A stretch of DNA of 13,182 nucleotides, from contig DWUQ01000173.1 of NCBI GenBank assembly GCA_019120675.1, positions 1 to 13,182 on the forward strand. The letters run 5' to 3'. This document shows positions 1-8,189 of the stretch, piece after piece; the stretch's first letter is position 1, and every line of letters starts with the position of its first letter. This stretch comes from Candidatus Paenalcaligenes intestinipullorum (GTDB lineage Bacteria > Pseudomonadota > Gammaproteobacteria > Burkholderiales > Burkholderiaceae_B). The position numbers and the translations under genes are program-made. The notes under the pieces are model-generated. The model did no database searches. It was not told the DNA's origin and saw nothing but the letters and a program-made list of their open reading frames with translations.

Positions 1-37
1 ACTATATATCCTAGCCCCCGCCGCTGAACGCCTGCGC

Positions 38-988
38 TTAGGCCTGGTGCTCAGTACGGCTGGTACGGCTACGCTGACAGTCCCGCCAATACAATACATA
101 CCCCAACGGACTCATTAAGGCCACCACACCGCGTGCACGCCAACCACGTAGTTTATAGCCAGCGGGGGCCTTGGTTTGTGTGGCTCGCAAGTGCTTGCCA
201 AAGCGAGTGTAACGCACCGCGGCCATGAGCCAGGCTTTTGGATCATGCTTGGCCCAAGGCCAACAAAACTGCACCGTATCATAAGCCAAGAGCCACAAGC
301 CCAGCGCATGTTGTTGTGATGTTTTCCCTTGGACAGACAGCGAGTCCGCACTATCGTAATACACTCTAAACACCGTGTTTACGAAGCGTGTTTTGTAGCC
401 CGCCCGTGCGATCGACCGCCACACTAAACTTTCGGGTACAAAGCCAGGGATGTCTTCGGGGAAGGGAAACTTAGCCAGCACATCGGTGCGTAAAGCACCG
501 AACTTTTCTCCACGTACGTTGTAACGAAAATTAAGCTCTAACGAGGTAATATCCAAAGGATCCGCTGGAAATCGATCCCCAACAATTTGTCCATTGGGCC
601 GTGCGCAAAGCCCCACCACACCCAAATAGTTAGCGCGCTCACTGGCATCGATGGCTGCCCAATGTTTTTGTAATTGCTCTAACGCATTCGGCACAAGGGT
701 GTCGTCACTGTCTAAAGCAACCAGAAGCTCGCCTTTGGCTAATTTAACCCCTTGGTTAAAAGCCGTTTTCTTGTGTTGATTAGTTTGCCAGTGGTAGACA
801 ATAGGAAAGCTGGCTTGACGCTGCCATTGGGCTACCAGCTCGGCCGTGTGATCGGTCGAACCATCATCCACAATCACCCACTCAAAATCCTGTACGCTTT
901 GCTCGCACAACGAATCGTAGGCGCGCTGCAAGGTATGCGCTCGATTATAGGTGGGGGTCATGATGGTAAAGGGGTAGACGCTCGACAT
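38..988 (-). CDS. Family 2 (GT-A fold) glycosyltransferase
   Basis: The 316-residue product is a nucleotide-sugar-dependent glycosyltransferase of the GT2 type, probably acting in the cytoplasm on a cell-surface polysaccharide or lipid-linked glycan. The N-terminal GT-A half is clear. It begins with a TPTYNRAHTL motif at residues 11-20, then VDDGSTD with the nucleotide-binding aspartates at 41-42, a KKTAFNQG segment near 73-80, and the metal-binding DSDD at 93-96. The C-terminal half is less conserved, and the acceptor cannot be named. I see no signal peptide or convincing membrane segment. The ATG at 988 is preceded by AGGA seven bases upstream, which supports this start. Nothing recognisable lies in bases 1-37 beyond its stop. 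A terminator hairpin separates it from the small gene upstream, so it is probably transcribed on its own. No partner genes are visible to place it in a named pathway. Confidence 0.9.
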   Translation of the reverse strand: MSSVYPFTIMTPTYNRAHTLQRAYDSLCEQSVQDFEWVIVDDGSTDHTAELVAQWQRQASFPIVYHWQTNQHKKTAFNQGVKLAKGELLVALDSDDTLVPNALEQLQKHWAAIDASERANYLGVVGLCARPNGQIVGDRFPADPLDITSLELNFRYNVRGEKFGALRTDVLAKFPFPEDIPGFVPESLVWRSIARAGYKTRFVNTVFRVYYDSADSLSVQGKTSQQHALGLWLLAYDTVQFCWPWAKHDPKAWLMAAVRYTRFGKHLRATQTKAPAGYKLRGWRARGVVALMSPLGYVLYWRDCQRSRTSRTEHQA

Positions 989-1093
989 GGATCATTCCTA
1001 AAAAATCCGCTGGGTACGACCTCGTTTTAGCCTTTAAGGGCACAATAAACATCGCGTATACATAGCAGGCAAACAAAGCACCTTTAGCATAAA

Positions 1094-1130
1094 TGAAAAA
1101 AACCACAGACTGTACATCTGTGGTTTCATT
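1094..1130 (-). terminator. Rho-independent terminator of the 42-residue gene
   Basis: A perfect 10-bp inverted repeat (AAACCACAGA at 1100-1109 and TCTGTGGTTT at 1117-1126) encloses a 7-base loop. Read on the minus strand, the stem runs into a tract of seven T residues, as expected for an intrinsic terminator. It sits about 70 bases after the stop of the small minus-strand gene. On the plus strand the hairpin is followed by TTTCATTTTT, so weak bidirectional activity is possible, but no plus-strand gene ends here. Confidence 0.8.
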
Positions 1131-1196
1131 TTTCATAACTTACAGCAGGTAGTGTCTGCTCGCGTTAAAATTAAGGCAGGCAAACCTTTGCTGAGG

Positions 1197-1325
1197 TTAG
1201 ACGCGTTTTACTTTTTCGAGCATTTTGAACACGCTTTTAGGCGAACGCACGAAAAGGCGCTTGAACGCTTTGCCCAAACAACGACGCTCAAGCGTGTTGC
1301 GACGTGTGCGCTTAATTTCAGCCAT
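1197..1325 (-). CDS. Small, highly basic 42-residue protein of unknown function
   Basis: The frame encodes 42 residues starting MAEIKRTRRNTLERR and ending FKMLEKVKRV. It has 15 Lys or Arg against 3 Glu, a single Cys at position 16, and no membrane segment. The charge suggests contact with nucleic acid or the ribosome, but I do not recognise the family and assign no function. Several signs point to a real gene. GGAGA (1331-1335) lies five bases before the ATG, a TAGAAT promoter element with 17-bp spacing lies upstream, and a good terminator follows. The length and charge resemble small ribosomal proteins, but the sequence does not match bL34, bL36, bS21 or bTHX as I know them. It is divergent from uvrA. 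An 86-codon plus-strand frame across the same bases is taken to be its shadow. Confidence 0.65.
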   Translation of the reverse strand: MAEIKRTRRNTLERRCLGKAFKRLFVRSPKSVFKMLEKVKRV

Positions 1326-1352
1326 GGTTTTCTCCGGAATACGATGCTAATG

Positions 1353-1375
1353 AAAAACAGGCTTAGTACGCCTGT
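1353..1375 (-). promoter_or_regulatory. Terminator-like hairpin in the leader of the small basic gene
   Basis: On the minus strand ACAGGC (1375-1370) pairs with GCCTGT (1362-1357) across a 7-base loop and is followed at once by five T residues (1357-1353, overlapping the last stem base). It would form near the 5' end of the transcript, about 28 bases before the start codon. It could be a short attenuator or a protective 5' hairpin. The stem is only 6 bp, so termination would be weak without help. Confidence 0.4.
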
Positions 1376-1390
1376 CGTAAACAAAGCAAA

Positions 1391-1419
1391 ATTCTACCGT
1401 AAAGCACGCTAAGATACAA
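1391..1419 (-). promoter_or_regulatory. Candidate sigma-70 promoter for the small basic gene
   Basis: On the minus strand a -10 element TAGAAT (1396-1391, five of six matches) lies 17 bases after TTGTAT (1419-1414, three of six matches to the -35 consensus). Transcription would begin near 1384, just before the leader hairpin. The -10 box and spacing are good and the -35 box is weak. The position is inferred from consensus matching only. Confidence 0.45.
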
Positions 1420-1473
1420 AAACAAGCTGCGTTTTTATTGGCCCTCCTCTTTACTGTTGTCGTTTTTCTAACC

Positions 1474-4400
1474 ATGAGCTCTCAAATCCGCATCTTTGGT
1501 GCACGCCAAAACAATCTGAAAAACCTTGATGTGAGCATTAACACTGGCGAGTTAACGGTGATCACAGGCGTCTCAGGCTCGGGCAAAAGCTCTCTAGCCT
1601 TTGATACGTTATACGCCGAAGGTCAACGTCGGTACGTTGAGACCTTTTCGCCGTATGCGCGGCAGTTTTTAGATCGGATGGACAAGCCAAAAGTGGACAA
1701 AATCGAGGGGGTATTGCCTGCCATTGCTATTGATCAGGTCAACCCTGTGCGCAACTCACGCAGCTCGGTGGGCACGATGACGGAGCTCAACGACTACCTC
1801 AAGGTGCTGTTTGCGCGGTTAAGCCACTTACACTGCCGGCAATGTGCCCAAGAGGTCCGGCCCGACAGCCCCCAACGCATTCTAACGACGCTACAAGAAC
1901 GCTGTGCGGAGCATGACCCGCGTTTGTTTGTGTGTTTTGCCGTTACGGTACCCAGCAATTTTAGCCAAGAAGAGGTCGAAGGTTTTTTACAGCAGCAGGG
2001 CTATACCCGCCTGCATGCCGAACGCACCCAAGTCACGCCCGAAACAGCCGCTTTGCCGAAAAGTAAGCAAACCACTCAGCGCGTGCTGTATGTGTTGCAG
2101 GATCGCTTTCGTCTAAGTCGTGCTGAGCCTGAGCGCGTCATGGAAGCCCTTGATGCGGCGATGCGGCATGGTCAAGGCCGCCTGAGTATTTTTGCTCAGA
2201 ACGAGGCCGATGCCCCCGAAATTGAATGGGTGTTTACCAACCAGCTGCATTGCTCCCACTGTGATATTGATTACAGCTACCCCCTACCCAGTAGCTTTTC
2301 TTTTAATTCGCCTTTAGGGGCCTGCCCCACTTGCCGTGGCTTTGGGCGGGTAATGGGCATTGATTATGATTTAGTCATACCGGACCCTTCTAAAAGCCTG
2401 CTTGAAGGGGCGATTCGTCCTTGGCAAACCGCCTCGTATCAAGCACACCAAAAAGACCTGGAGCGCTATGCGCCCAAAGCAGGGGTGCGCTTAGGGGTGC
2501 CTTGGGCACAGCTGCGCCCTGAGGAGCAGGCTTGGGTACTGCATGGCGACCCTGATTGGCAAGGCGGCAACAAAGCGTGGAAGCACCAGTGGTATGGCGT
2601 GGATCGGTTTTTTGATTGGCTAGAAAGCCGCAGCTATCGGATGCATGTCCGGGTCATGCTGTCTAAGTACCGCAGTTATACCCCTTGTCCAGATTGCTTA
2701 GGCGCTCGCTTAAAGCCCGAAGCCTTATTATGGCGCGTCGGCCAAGAAAGCGCGGCCGCCGAGCCGGGCTATCAGCGTTTTATGCCCCCCGCTACCGCAT
2801 GGTCGACCGAGCAGCTGGAGCAGTTACCCGGCTTGCATATCCACGATTTGATGCGCATGTCGATTGAGCAAGTGCGGCAGTTTTTTGAGCAGCTTGAGCT
2901 GGGCGCACAGTTTGATGCTGCAACCAGTTTATTACGCAAAGAAATCCTCAATCGTTTAGGATTTTTGTGTGATGTCGGGCTCAGCTATTTGTCCTTAGAC
3001 CGACAAAGCCGCACCCTTTCAGGGGGTGAGGTGCAACGCATCAACCTCACCACCGCCTTAGGCACCTCCCTGGTAAATACACTCTTTGTGTTGGATGAAC
3101 CCTCCATCGGCTTGCACCCGCGCGATATGCACCGGGTGGTCGAGGTCATGCACCGTTTGCGCCAGCACGGCAATACCTTAGTAGTGGTCGAGCACGACCC
3201 GCAAGTCATGGTTGCCGCGGATCGCATCTTGGATATGGGGCCTGGCCCCGGCGAGCGCGGCGGGCAAATTCTATTTGATGGCTCCCCCAGTGCGTTGCGT
3301 CAGGCCGAGACCCTAACCGGTCAATACCTCCGGGGCGAGCGACACATTGATGCGCCGTTACCCGCCGCCGTCACCTCCAACACGCCCAAACTGCTCCTAG
3401 AAGACGTGAGCGCACACAACCTTAAGCATATTTCGATCGCCTTTCCGCTTGGGCATATGGTTTGCGTAACAGGGGTGTCGGGTTCGGGTAAATCCACCTT
3501 AATTCAAGATGTGCTCTACCCCGCTTGGCTAAAATCCCAAGGCTTACCCACCGAGGCACCCGGCACGTATGGGGCTTTATTAGGAACAGAGCAATTGGCG
3601 GATGTGGTGATGGTGGATCAGAGCCCCATTGGTAAAACTGCACGCTCCAACCCTGCCAGCTATGTGGGAGCCTTTGATGCCATTCGTAAGCTTTTCGCTA
3701 AAGCGCCGCTGGCCATCGAGCGCGATTACAAGCCAGGCATGTTTAGCTTTAACAGTGGCGATGGACGCTGCCCGACCTGTGGGGGCACCGGTTTCGAGCA
3801 CATCGAGATGCAATTCCTCTCAGATGTATATTTACGTTGTCCAGATTGCGACGGTAAACGTTTTCGTCCAGAGGTGTTAGAGGTGCGTGTTGAGCATCGA
3901 GGGGCAACCGCTTCCATCGACGAAGTGCTCGCTATGACTGTACACGAAGCGCTCGAGTTTTTTGCAGGATTACGCGATATCCAAACGGCTTTAGCGCCCC
4001 TACAAGATGTGGGGCTGGACTACCTAAGCTTGGGCCAGCCCGTGCCAACTTTATCTGGCGGCGAGGCGCAGCGGCTAAAACTAGCGGGGCATTTGGCCGA
4101 AGCCAGCAAAAGTCGCTTATCGCGTGTGGCCGTCGCTAAAAAGGGCAAGTTGTTTCTATTTGATGAGCCCACCACAGGGCTGCATTTTGATGACATCGCC
4201 AAGCTCATGCGCGCTTTTCGTAAGCTGCTGACTGCAGGGCACTCCCTGATTATTATCGAGCACAACCTGGATGTGATTCGTGCTTCCGACTGGATTATTG
4301 ATCTGGGCCCAGAAGGCGGGACAGCCGGTGGACAAATTGTGGCCGAGGGCACCCCAGCGGATATTATGACTTGTGCGGCCTCGTATACCGGCCAAGCGCT

Positions 4401-7065
4401 TACCGAATACGAAGCCAGCATTGTGGGTGAGCATTGGACAGCGCCCCCTGTACTGGCCGCCGAGCCGCCCCTTGCCTACCAATCGAATCAAATTACCATC
4501 CTCAATGCTAAGGAGCACAATCTAAAAGGCATTGATGTCACGATTCCTCGCGATACCTTTACCGTGATTACGGGGGTATCGGGTTCAGGCAAGTCCACGC
4601 TGGCCTTTGATATTCTATTTAATGAAGGGCAGCGTCGCTATTTGGAATCACTGAACGCCTACGCACGCTCAATCGTGCAGCCAGCTGGGCAACCGGATGT
4701 GGACGCGATTTATGGGATTGCCCCCACTGTGGCAATCGAGCAGCGCACCAGTCGAGGCGGTCGCAAATCCACCGTCGCCACGATGACAGAAATTCATCAC
4801 TTTTTACGGCTGTTGTATGTGCGCCTTGCCACGCAACTTTGCCCCAATTGCCGAGTACCAGTAACCCAACAAAGCCCCGAACAAATTCTGGCGCAGATAC
4901 TGCGTGAGCACCGCGATCAGCCGGTCACCTTGTTGGCTCCGCTTATCCAAGCACGCAAAGGCTACTACACCGATCTTGCCGCGTGGGCAGGCAGTAAAGG
5001 TTTTGGTCACTTGCGCGTCGATGGTGCAATGATTCCCGTCAATCCATGGCCACGCTTGGATCGCTACCAAGAGCACACCATTGAGCTGCCTGTCAGTACG
5101 CTGACACCGAGCGCCAACAATGAGGAAACCTTACGTTCTGCTTTGCAGCAGGCTTTAGAGTATGGCAAAGGTAACCTCAGTATGTTGGCCGAAGCCTCTC
5201 AGGCGCTGACCCACTTTTCCACTCGACGCGCCTGCTCCTGCTGTGGACAAAGTTTCCCTGAGCCGGATCCACGCATGTTTTCCTACAACTCCAAACACGG
5301 TTGGTGCTCCACCTGCTTTGGTACTGGGTTAAAACTTCAAGGCTTTGACAGCGAGCAAACCGGCGAAGAAAGCACGTGGCTTAATGAGGAGGCCTCTGCG
5401 GAACAGTCCTGCCCCAGTTGTCAGGGTCAGCGTTTAAACCCGCAGTCCTTGGCTTTTAAGTGGCATCAACGCTCGATTGCTGAGCTAACCGCCTTATCTG
5501 TTGATGAGGCTGCGGAGTTTTTCACTCATGTGGAGGTATCGGAACGCGATGCGGCGGTCGCCCGCGATATTTTTACTGAAATCCAAGGACGCTTGCATTT
5601 CATGCAGGAAGTCGGCCTGAGCTATTTGGTGTTGGATCGCGCTGCACCGACGCTATCAGGCGGGGAAGCGCAACGCATTCGTCTCGCTTCCCAACTGGGG
5701 TCCAACCTACAAGGGGTATGTTATGTGTTGGATGAGCCCACGATCGGCCTGCACCCGCGCGATAATCGCATTTTGCTCAACGCCATGCAACGCCTAGAGG
5801 CGAACGGCAACACGCTTGTGGTGGTCGAGCATGACGAAGACACCATTCGCCAAGCGCAGCATATTATTGATATGGGCCCCGGCGCGGGTACGCGTGGAGG
5901 CCGTGTGGTGGCCGAGGGCACGGTGGAGGACATTCTAGCGAACCCCAATTCGTTGACGGGCCAGTATTTACGTCAACCTATTCGACATCCTTTAAGGGGC
6001 GAACGTCGTGCGGTAGATGCTGCTGACCCCAAACTCACAGTAATCAAGGCTGACAAGCACAATTTGCAACAGCTCACGGCGCATATTCCCATCAATCGTC
6101 TCAGCGTCATTACTGGTGTTTCGGGCTCGGGGAAATCCACGTTTGCCCGTGAAGTGGTGCTGGACAACCTCTTGCGTGTCTTGCATCAAAAGGATCAATC
6201 GGGCTGGCAAGGCTGTGAACGCATTGAGGGCTGGGAACAGCTGGATCGCGTACTCGAAGTCGATCAAACACCGATTGGCAAGACCCCTCGTTCGTGCCCA
6301 GCAACGTACATCGGTTTTTGGGATCTGATTCGTCGTGTGTTTGCGGACACGCGTGATGCACGCTTACGGGGTTGGACCGCCTCACGTTTTTCTTTTAATA
6401 CTGGCGACGGCCGCTGCCCCGAGTGTGGCGGCCAAGGAATGCTGACCTTAGAAATGAGCTTTTTGCCGGATATCAAGGTGCCGTGTGAGCGCTGTCGGGG
6501 GCAACGGTTTAATGACGATACCCTGAGCGTGCGCTGGCAAGGCAAGAGTATTGGCGAAGTGCTCAATATGGAGGTCGACGAGGCCGTCGAGTTTTTTGCC
6601 AACAACGCTCGTATTTTACGTCCCCTTAAGCTCATGCAGGATGTCGGGCTCGGTTATCTAACCTTAGGTCAACCTTCACCCACTCTATCTGGCGGCGAAG
6701 CCCAACGGGTCAAGCTGGTCACAGAGCTCACCAAAGCTCGCCTCGACGAAGGGGTAATTCGCACTGGACGGGCCAGCCGTTTGCCGCATACGCTGTATGT
6801 CTTGGATGAACCGACGGTGGGCTTAGCGATAGCCGATGTGGAAAAACTGCTTCATGTGCTGCATCGCCTCACGGACGCGGGCAACACCGTGGTCGTCATT
6901 GAACACAACCTAGATGTGATTGCCGAAGCCGACTGGATTGTCGACTTAGGCCCTGAAGGCGGCAGCGGCGGTGGCCAGCTGGTGGTTGAAGGCAGCCCCG
7001 AGACCGTGCAAAATACGGCTTCCTCTCACACTGGGCAGGCTCTACTCGAGTTCTTATCACGCTAA
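1474..7065 (+). CDS. uvrA: Double-length tandem UvrA excinuclease ATPase
   Basis: This 1863-residue protein is two UvrA units in one chain, copy 1 about residues 1-975 and copy 2 about 1007-1863, joined by a Pro/Ala-rich linker. UvrA is normally about 940 residues; it dimerises, finds DNA damage and loads UvrB in nucleotide excision repair. Four Walker A motifs (GVSGSGKS) start at residues 32, 667, 1034 and 1548. Four LSGGE signatures start at 515, 860, 1394 and 1738. Four Walker B Asp-Glu pairs lie at 541, 897, 1420 and 1778. Six four-cysteine zinc modules are complete: 121/124/260/263, 284/287/405/408, 766/769/789/792, 1123/1126/1254/1257, 1278/1281/1313/1316 and 1648/1651/1671/1674. Copy 1 keeps the insertion domain (288-404), which is nearly absent from copy 2. 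Copy 2 has the more typical UvrB-binding region. I chose the ATG at 1474 because family homology starts there; an in-frame TTG at 1438 is less likely. No Shine-Dalgarno sequence is evident. I found no CTG-N10-CAG LexA-type site in 1326-1473. Confidence 0.95.
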   Translation: MSSQIRIFGARQNNLKNLDVSINTGELTVITGVSGSGKSSLAFDTLYAEGQRRYVETFSPYARQFLDRMDKPKVDKIEGVLPAIAIDQVNPVRNSRSSVGTMTELNDYLKVLFARLSHLHCRQCAQEVRPDSPQRILTTLQERCAEHDPRLFVCFAVTVPSNFSQEEVEGFLQQQGYTRLHAERTQVTPETAALPKSKQTTQRVLYVLQDRFRLSRAEPERVMEALDAAMRHGQGRLSIFAQNEADAPEIEWVFTNQLHCSHCDIDYSYPLPSSFSFNSPLGACPTCRGFGRVMGIDYDLVIPDPSKSLLEGAIRPWQTASYQAHQKDLERYAPKAGVRLGVPWAQLRPEEQAWVLHGDPDWQGGNKAWKHQWYGVDRFFDWLESRSYRMHVRVMLSKYRSYTPCPDCLGARLKPEALLWRVGQESAAAEPGYQRFMPPATAWSTEQLEQLPGLHIHDLMRMSIEQVRQFFEQLELGAQFDAATSLLRKEILNRLGFLCDVGLSYLSLDRQSRTLSGGEVQRINLTTALGTSLVNTLFVLDEPSIGLHPRDMHRVVEVMHRLRQHGNTLVVVEHDPQVMVAADRILDMGPGPGERGGQILFDGSPSALRQAETLTGQYLRGERHIDAPLPAAVTSNTPKLLLEDVSAHNLKHISIAFPLGHMVCVTGVSGSGKSTLIQDVLYPAWLKSQGLPTEAPGTYGALLGTEQLADVVMVDQSPIGKTARSNPASYVGAFDAIRKLFAKAPLAIERDYKPGMFSFNSGDGRCPTCGGTGFEHIEMQFLSDVYLRCPDCDGKRFRPEVLEVRVEHRGATASIDEVLAMTVHEALEFFAGLRDIQTALAPLQDVGLDYLSLGQPVPTLSGGEAQRLKLAGHLAEASKSRLSRVAVAKKGKLFLFDEPTTGLHFDDIAKLMRAFRKLLTAGHSLIIIEHNLDVIRASDWIIDLGPEGGTAGGQIVAEGTPADIMTCAASYTGQALTEYEASIVGEHWTAPPVLAAEPPLAYQSNQITILNAKEHNLKGIDVTIPRDTFTVITGVSGSGKSTLAFDILFNEGQRRYLESLNAYARSIVQPAGQPDVDAIYGIAPTVAIEQRTSRGGRKSTVATMTEIHHFLRLLYVRLATQLCPNCRVPVTQQSPEQILAQILREHRDQPVTLLAPLIQARKGYYTDLAAWAGSKGFGHLRVDGAMIPVNPWPRLDRYQEHTIELPVSTLTPSANNEETLRSALQQALEYGKGNLSMLAEASQALTHFSTRRACSCCGQSFPEPDPRMFSYNSKHGWCSTCFGTGLKLQGFDSEQTGEESTWLNEEASAEQSCPSCQGQRLNPQSLAFKWHQRSIAELTALSVDEAAEFFTHVEVSERDAAVARDIFTEIQGRLHFMQEVGLSYLVLDRAAPTLSGGEAQRIRLASQLGSNLQGVCYVLDEPTIGLHPRDNRILLNAMQRLEANGNTLVVVEHDEDTIRQAQHIIDMGPGAGTRGGRVVAEGTVEDILANPNSLTGQYLRQPIRHPLRGERRAVDAADPKLTVIKADKHNLQQLTAHIPINRLSVITGVSGSGKSTFAREVVLDNLLRVLHQKDQSGWQGCERIEGWEQLDRVLEVDQTPIGKTPRSCPATYIGFWDLIRRVFADTRDARLRGWTASRFSFNTGDGRCPECGGQGMLTLEMSFLPDIKVPCERCRGQRFNDDTLSVRWQGKSIGEVLNMEVDEAVEFFANNARILRPLKLMQDVGLGYLTLGQPSPTLSGGEAQRVKLVTELTKARLDEGVIRTGRASRLPHTLYVLDEPTVGLAIADVEKLLHVLHRLTDAGNTVVVIEHNLDVIAEADWIVDLGPEGGSGGGQLVVEGSPETVQNTASSHTGQALLEFLSR

Positions 7066-8189
7066 TGCTTTGTCGTTTTGAAAACCGTCTGACTCAACAA
7101 GCTTTGGTACTTGAAGACTACCAAGGTCAGGCCACCGTTACCCATGCAGCAGAATTAGCCGATTTTTATGCGGCGATCCGCCGTGCTCAATCCAAAGGAT
7201 GGTGGACCGCCTTAGTGCTGGATTATGAAGCGGGTTGGCTGTTTATCGACCCGCCTTCAGGCCTGCCTCACCCCACCCAACCGGTGATGCGCGCCTTGTT
7301 CTTTGCGCAGCCTCATATGGGCTCACCTTGGGGCGCACCGACCTCTGCTGCGACGCTACGCGCCCAGCTTAACACCTCGAAGTCTGCCTATTTGGCAACG
7401 CTCGCCCGTATCCGCGAAGACTTACATCAAGGGGAATACTATCAGGTCAATTACACCGTTGAGTTGGCGGTGCAGGCTTGCGCCTCGCCTGAGCACATCT
7501 ATCGCCAGATTGCCAATCAGCACCCCACTGCTTATGCGGTGTACCTTGACGACGGCCAACGACAAATTGCCTCCTTTTCACCCGAGCTGTTTGTCCAGCA
7601 CCAAGATCAGCGTCTACGCGTTAAGCCAATGAAAGGTACACGCCCGCGCTTTTTAGACCCTGCGTCTGATCAGGCCTCGGCTCAGGCCTTACGCCAAAGC
7701 GCTAAAGACTGCGCAGAAAACATTATGATTGTGGACTTACTACGCAATGATTTGGGCCAACTTGCCACCCCAGGTAGTGTGCAGCCTCATGCGCTGCTCG
7801 AAGTCGAACAATACCCGTCTGTTTGGACCATGACCTCCACCATTGAGGCGCATTGTGCTCAAGCAAGCTTAGAGCAGGTGCTGCCCGCGCTTTTTCCATG
7901 TGGCTCCATTACGGGCGCCCCTAAGCGTGCTGCAATGCATGCCTTACACCAGTACGAACAACGCGCACGGGGCATCTACTGTGGCAGCTTGGGTTGGCTG
8001 GCCCCAAACGGTGACTTTGAGTTGAATGTGACCATTCGCACCTTAGAGTTTAATGAGGCCGGACAGGCTCGCTTTGGGGTGGGTGGCGGCATTGTCTACG
8101 ACTCCGACCCCGAGCAAGAGTGGGAGGAAATATTTTGGAAAGCACGACTTTTAGGTTGTCCCATTGAGTACCAACCCGCGAGCTCATGA
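7065..8189 (+). CDS. pabB: Aminodeoxychorismate synthase component I
   Basis: The 374-residue product is a chorismate-utilising enzyme. With a glutamine amidotransferase partner it would turn chorismate into 4-amino-4-deoxychorismate, the first step to p-aminobenzoate and folate. The chorismate-binding domain covers roughly residues 110-370. It shows PMKGTRPR with Lys190, the lysine that separates PabB (KGT) from anthranilate synthase TrpE (AGT). CAENIMIVDLLRNDLG follows with Glu218, then FPCGSITGAPK ending at Lys287, and a GVGGGIVYDSDPEQEW segment near the end. At 374 residues it is shorter than the roughly 450-residue E. coli enzyme, with a reduced N-terminal part, as in the short PabB type. 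The start overlaps the uvrA stop by one base (TAATG), suggesting translational coupling. No PabA gene is in the window. The adjacent pabC supports the PABA assignment. Confidence 0.93.
   Translation: MLCRFENRLTQQALVLEDYQGQATVTHAAELADFYAAIRRAQSKGWWTALVLDYEAGWLFIDPPSGLPHPTQPVMRALFFAQPHMGSPWGAPTSAATLRAQLNTSKSAYLATLARIREDLHQGEYYQVNYTVELAVQACASPEHIYRQIANQHPTAYAVYLDDGQRQIASFSPELFVQHQDQRLRVKPMKGTRPRFLDPASDQASAQALRQSAKDCAENIMIVDLLRNDLGQLATPGSVQPHALLEVEQYPSVWTMTSTIEAHCAQASLEQVLPALFPCGSITGAPKRAAMHALHQYEQRARGIYCGSLGWLAPNGDFELNVTIRTLEFNEAGQARFGVGGGIVYDSDPEQEWEEIFWKARLLGCPIEYQPASS

Noticed and set aside
54..70. A short direct repeat (GTACGGCT twice at a 9-base period) near the end of the glycosyltransferase gene
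   Set aside because: Two copies only, in frame, encoding a doubled Ser-Arg-Thr in the C-terminal tail. This is too small to call a repeat element.
1152..1412. An 86-codon plus-strand open frame across the small basic gene
   Set aside because: It has no ribosome binding site and its product resembles nothing, while the opposite strand has a well-equipped 42-codon gene. I treat it as a shadow frame.
1438..1473. A 12-codon N-terminal extension of UvrA from a TTG start
   Set aside because: UvrA proteins begin a few residues before the GARxNNLKN segment, which fits the ATG at 1474. The extension has no ribosome binding site and would add a hydrophobic stretch foreign to the family.
1326..1473. 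A LexA (SOS) box upstream of uvrA
   Set aside because: None of the CTG triplets I checked in this stretch is followed by CAG ten bases later, so SOS control is not supported by sequence here.
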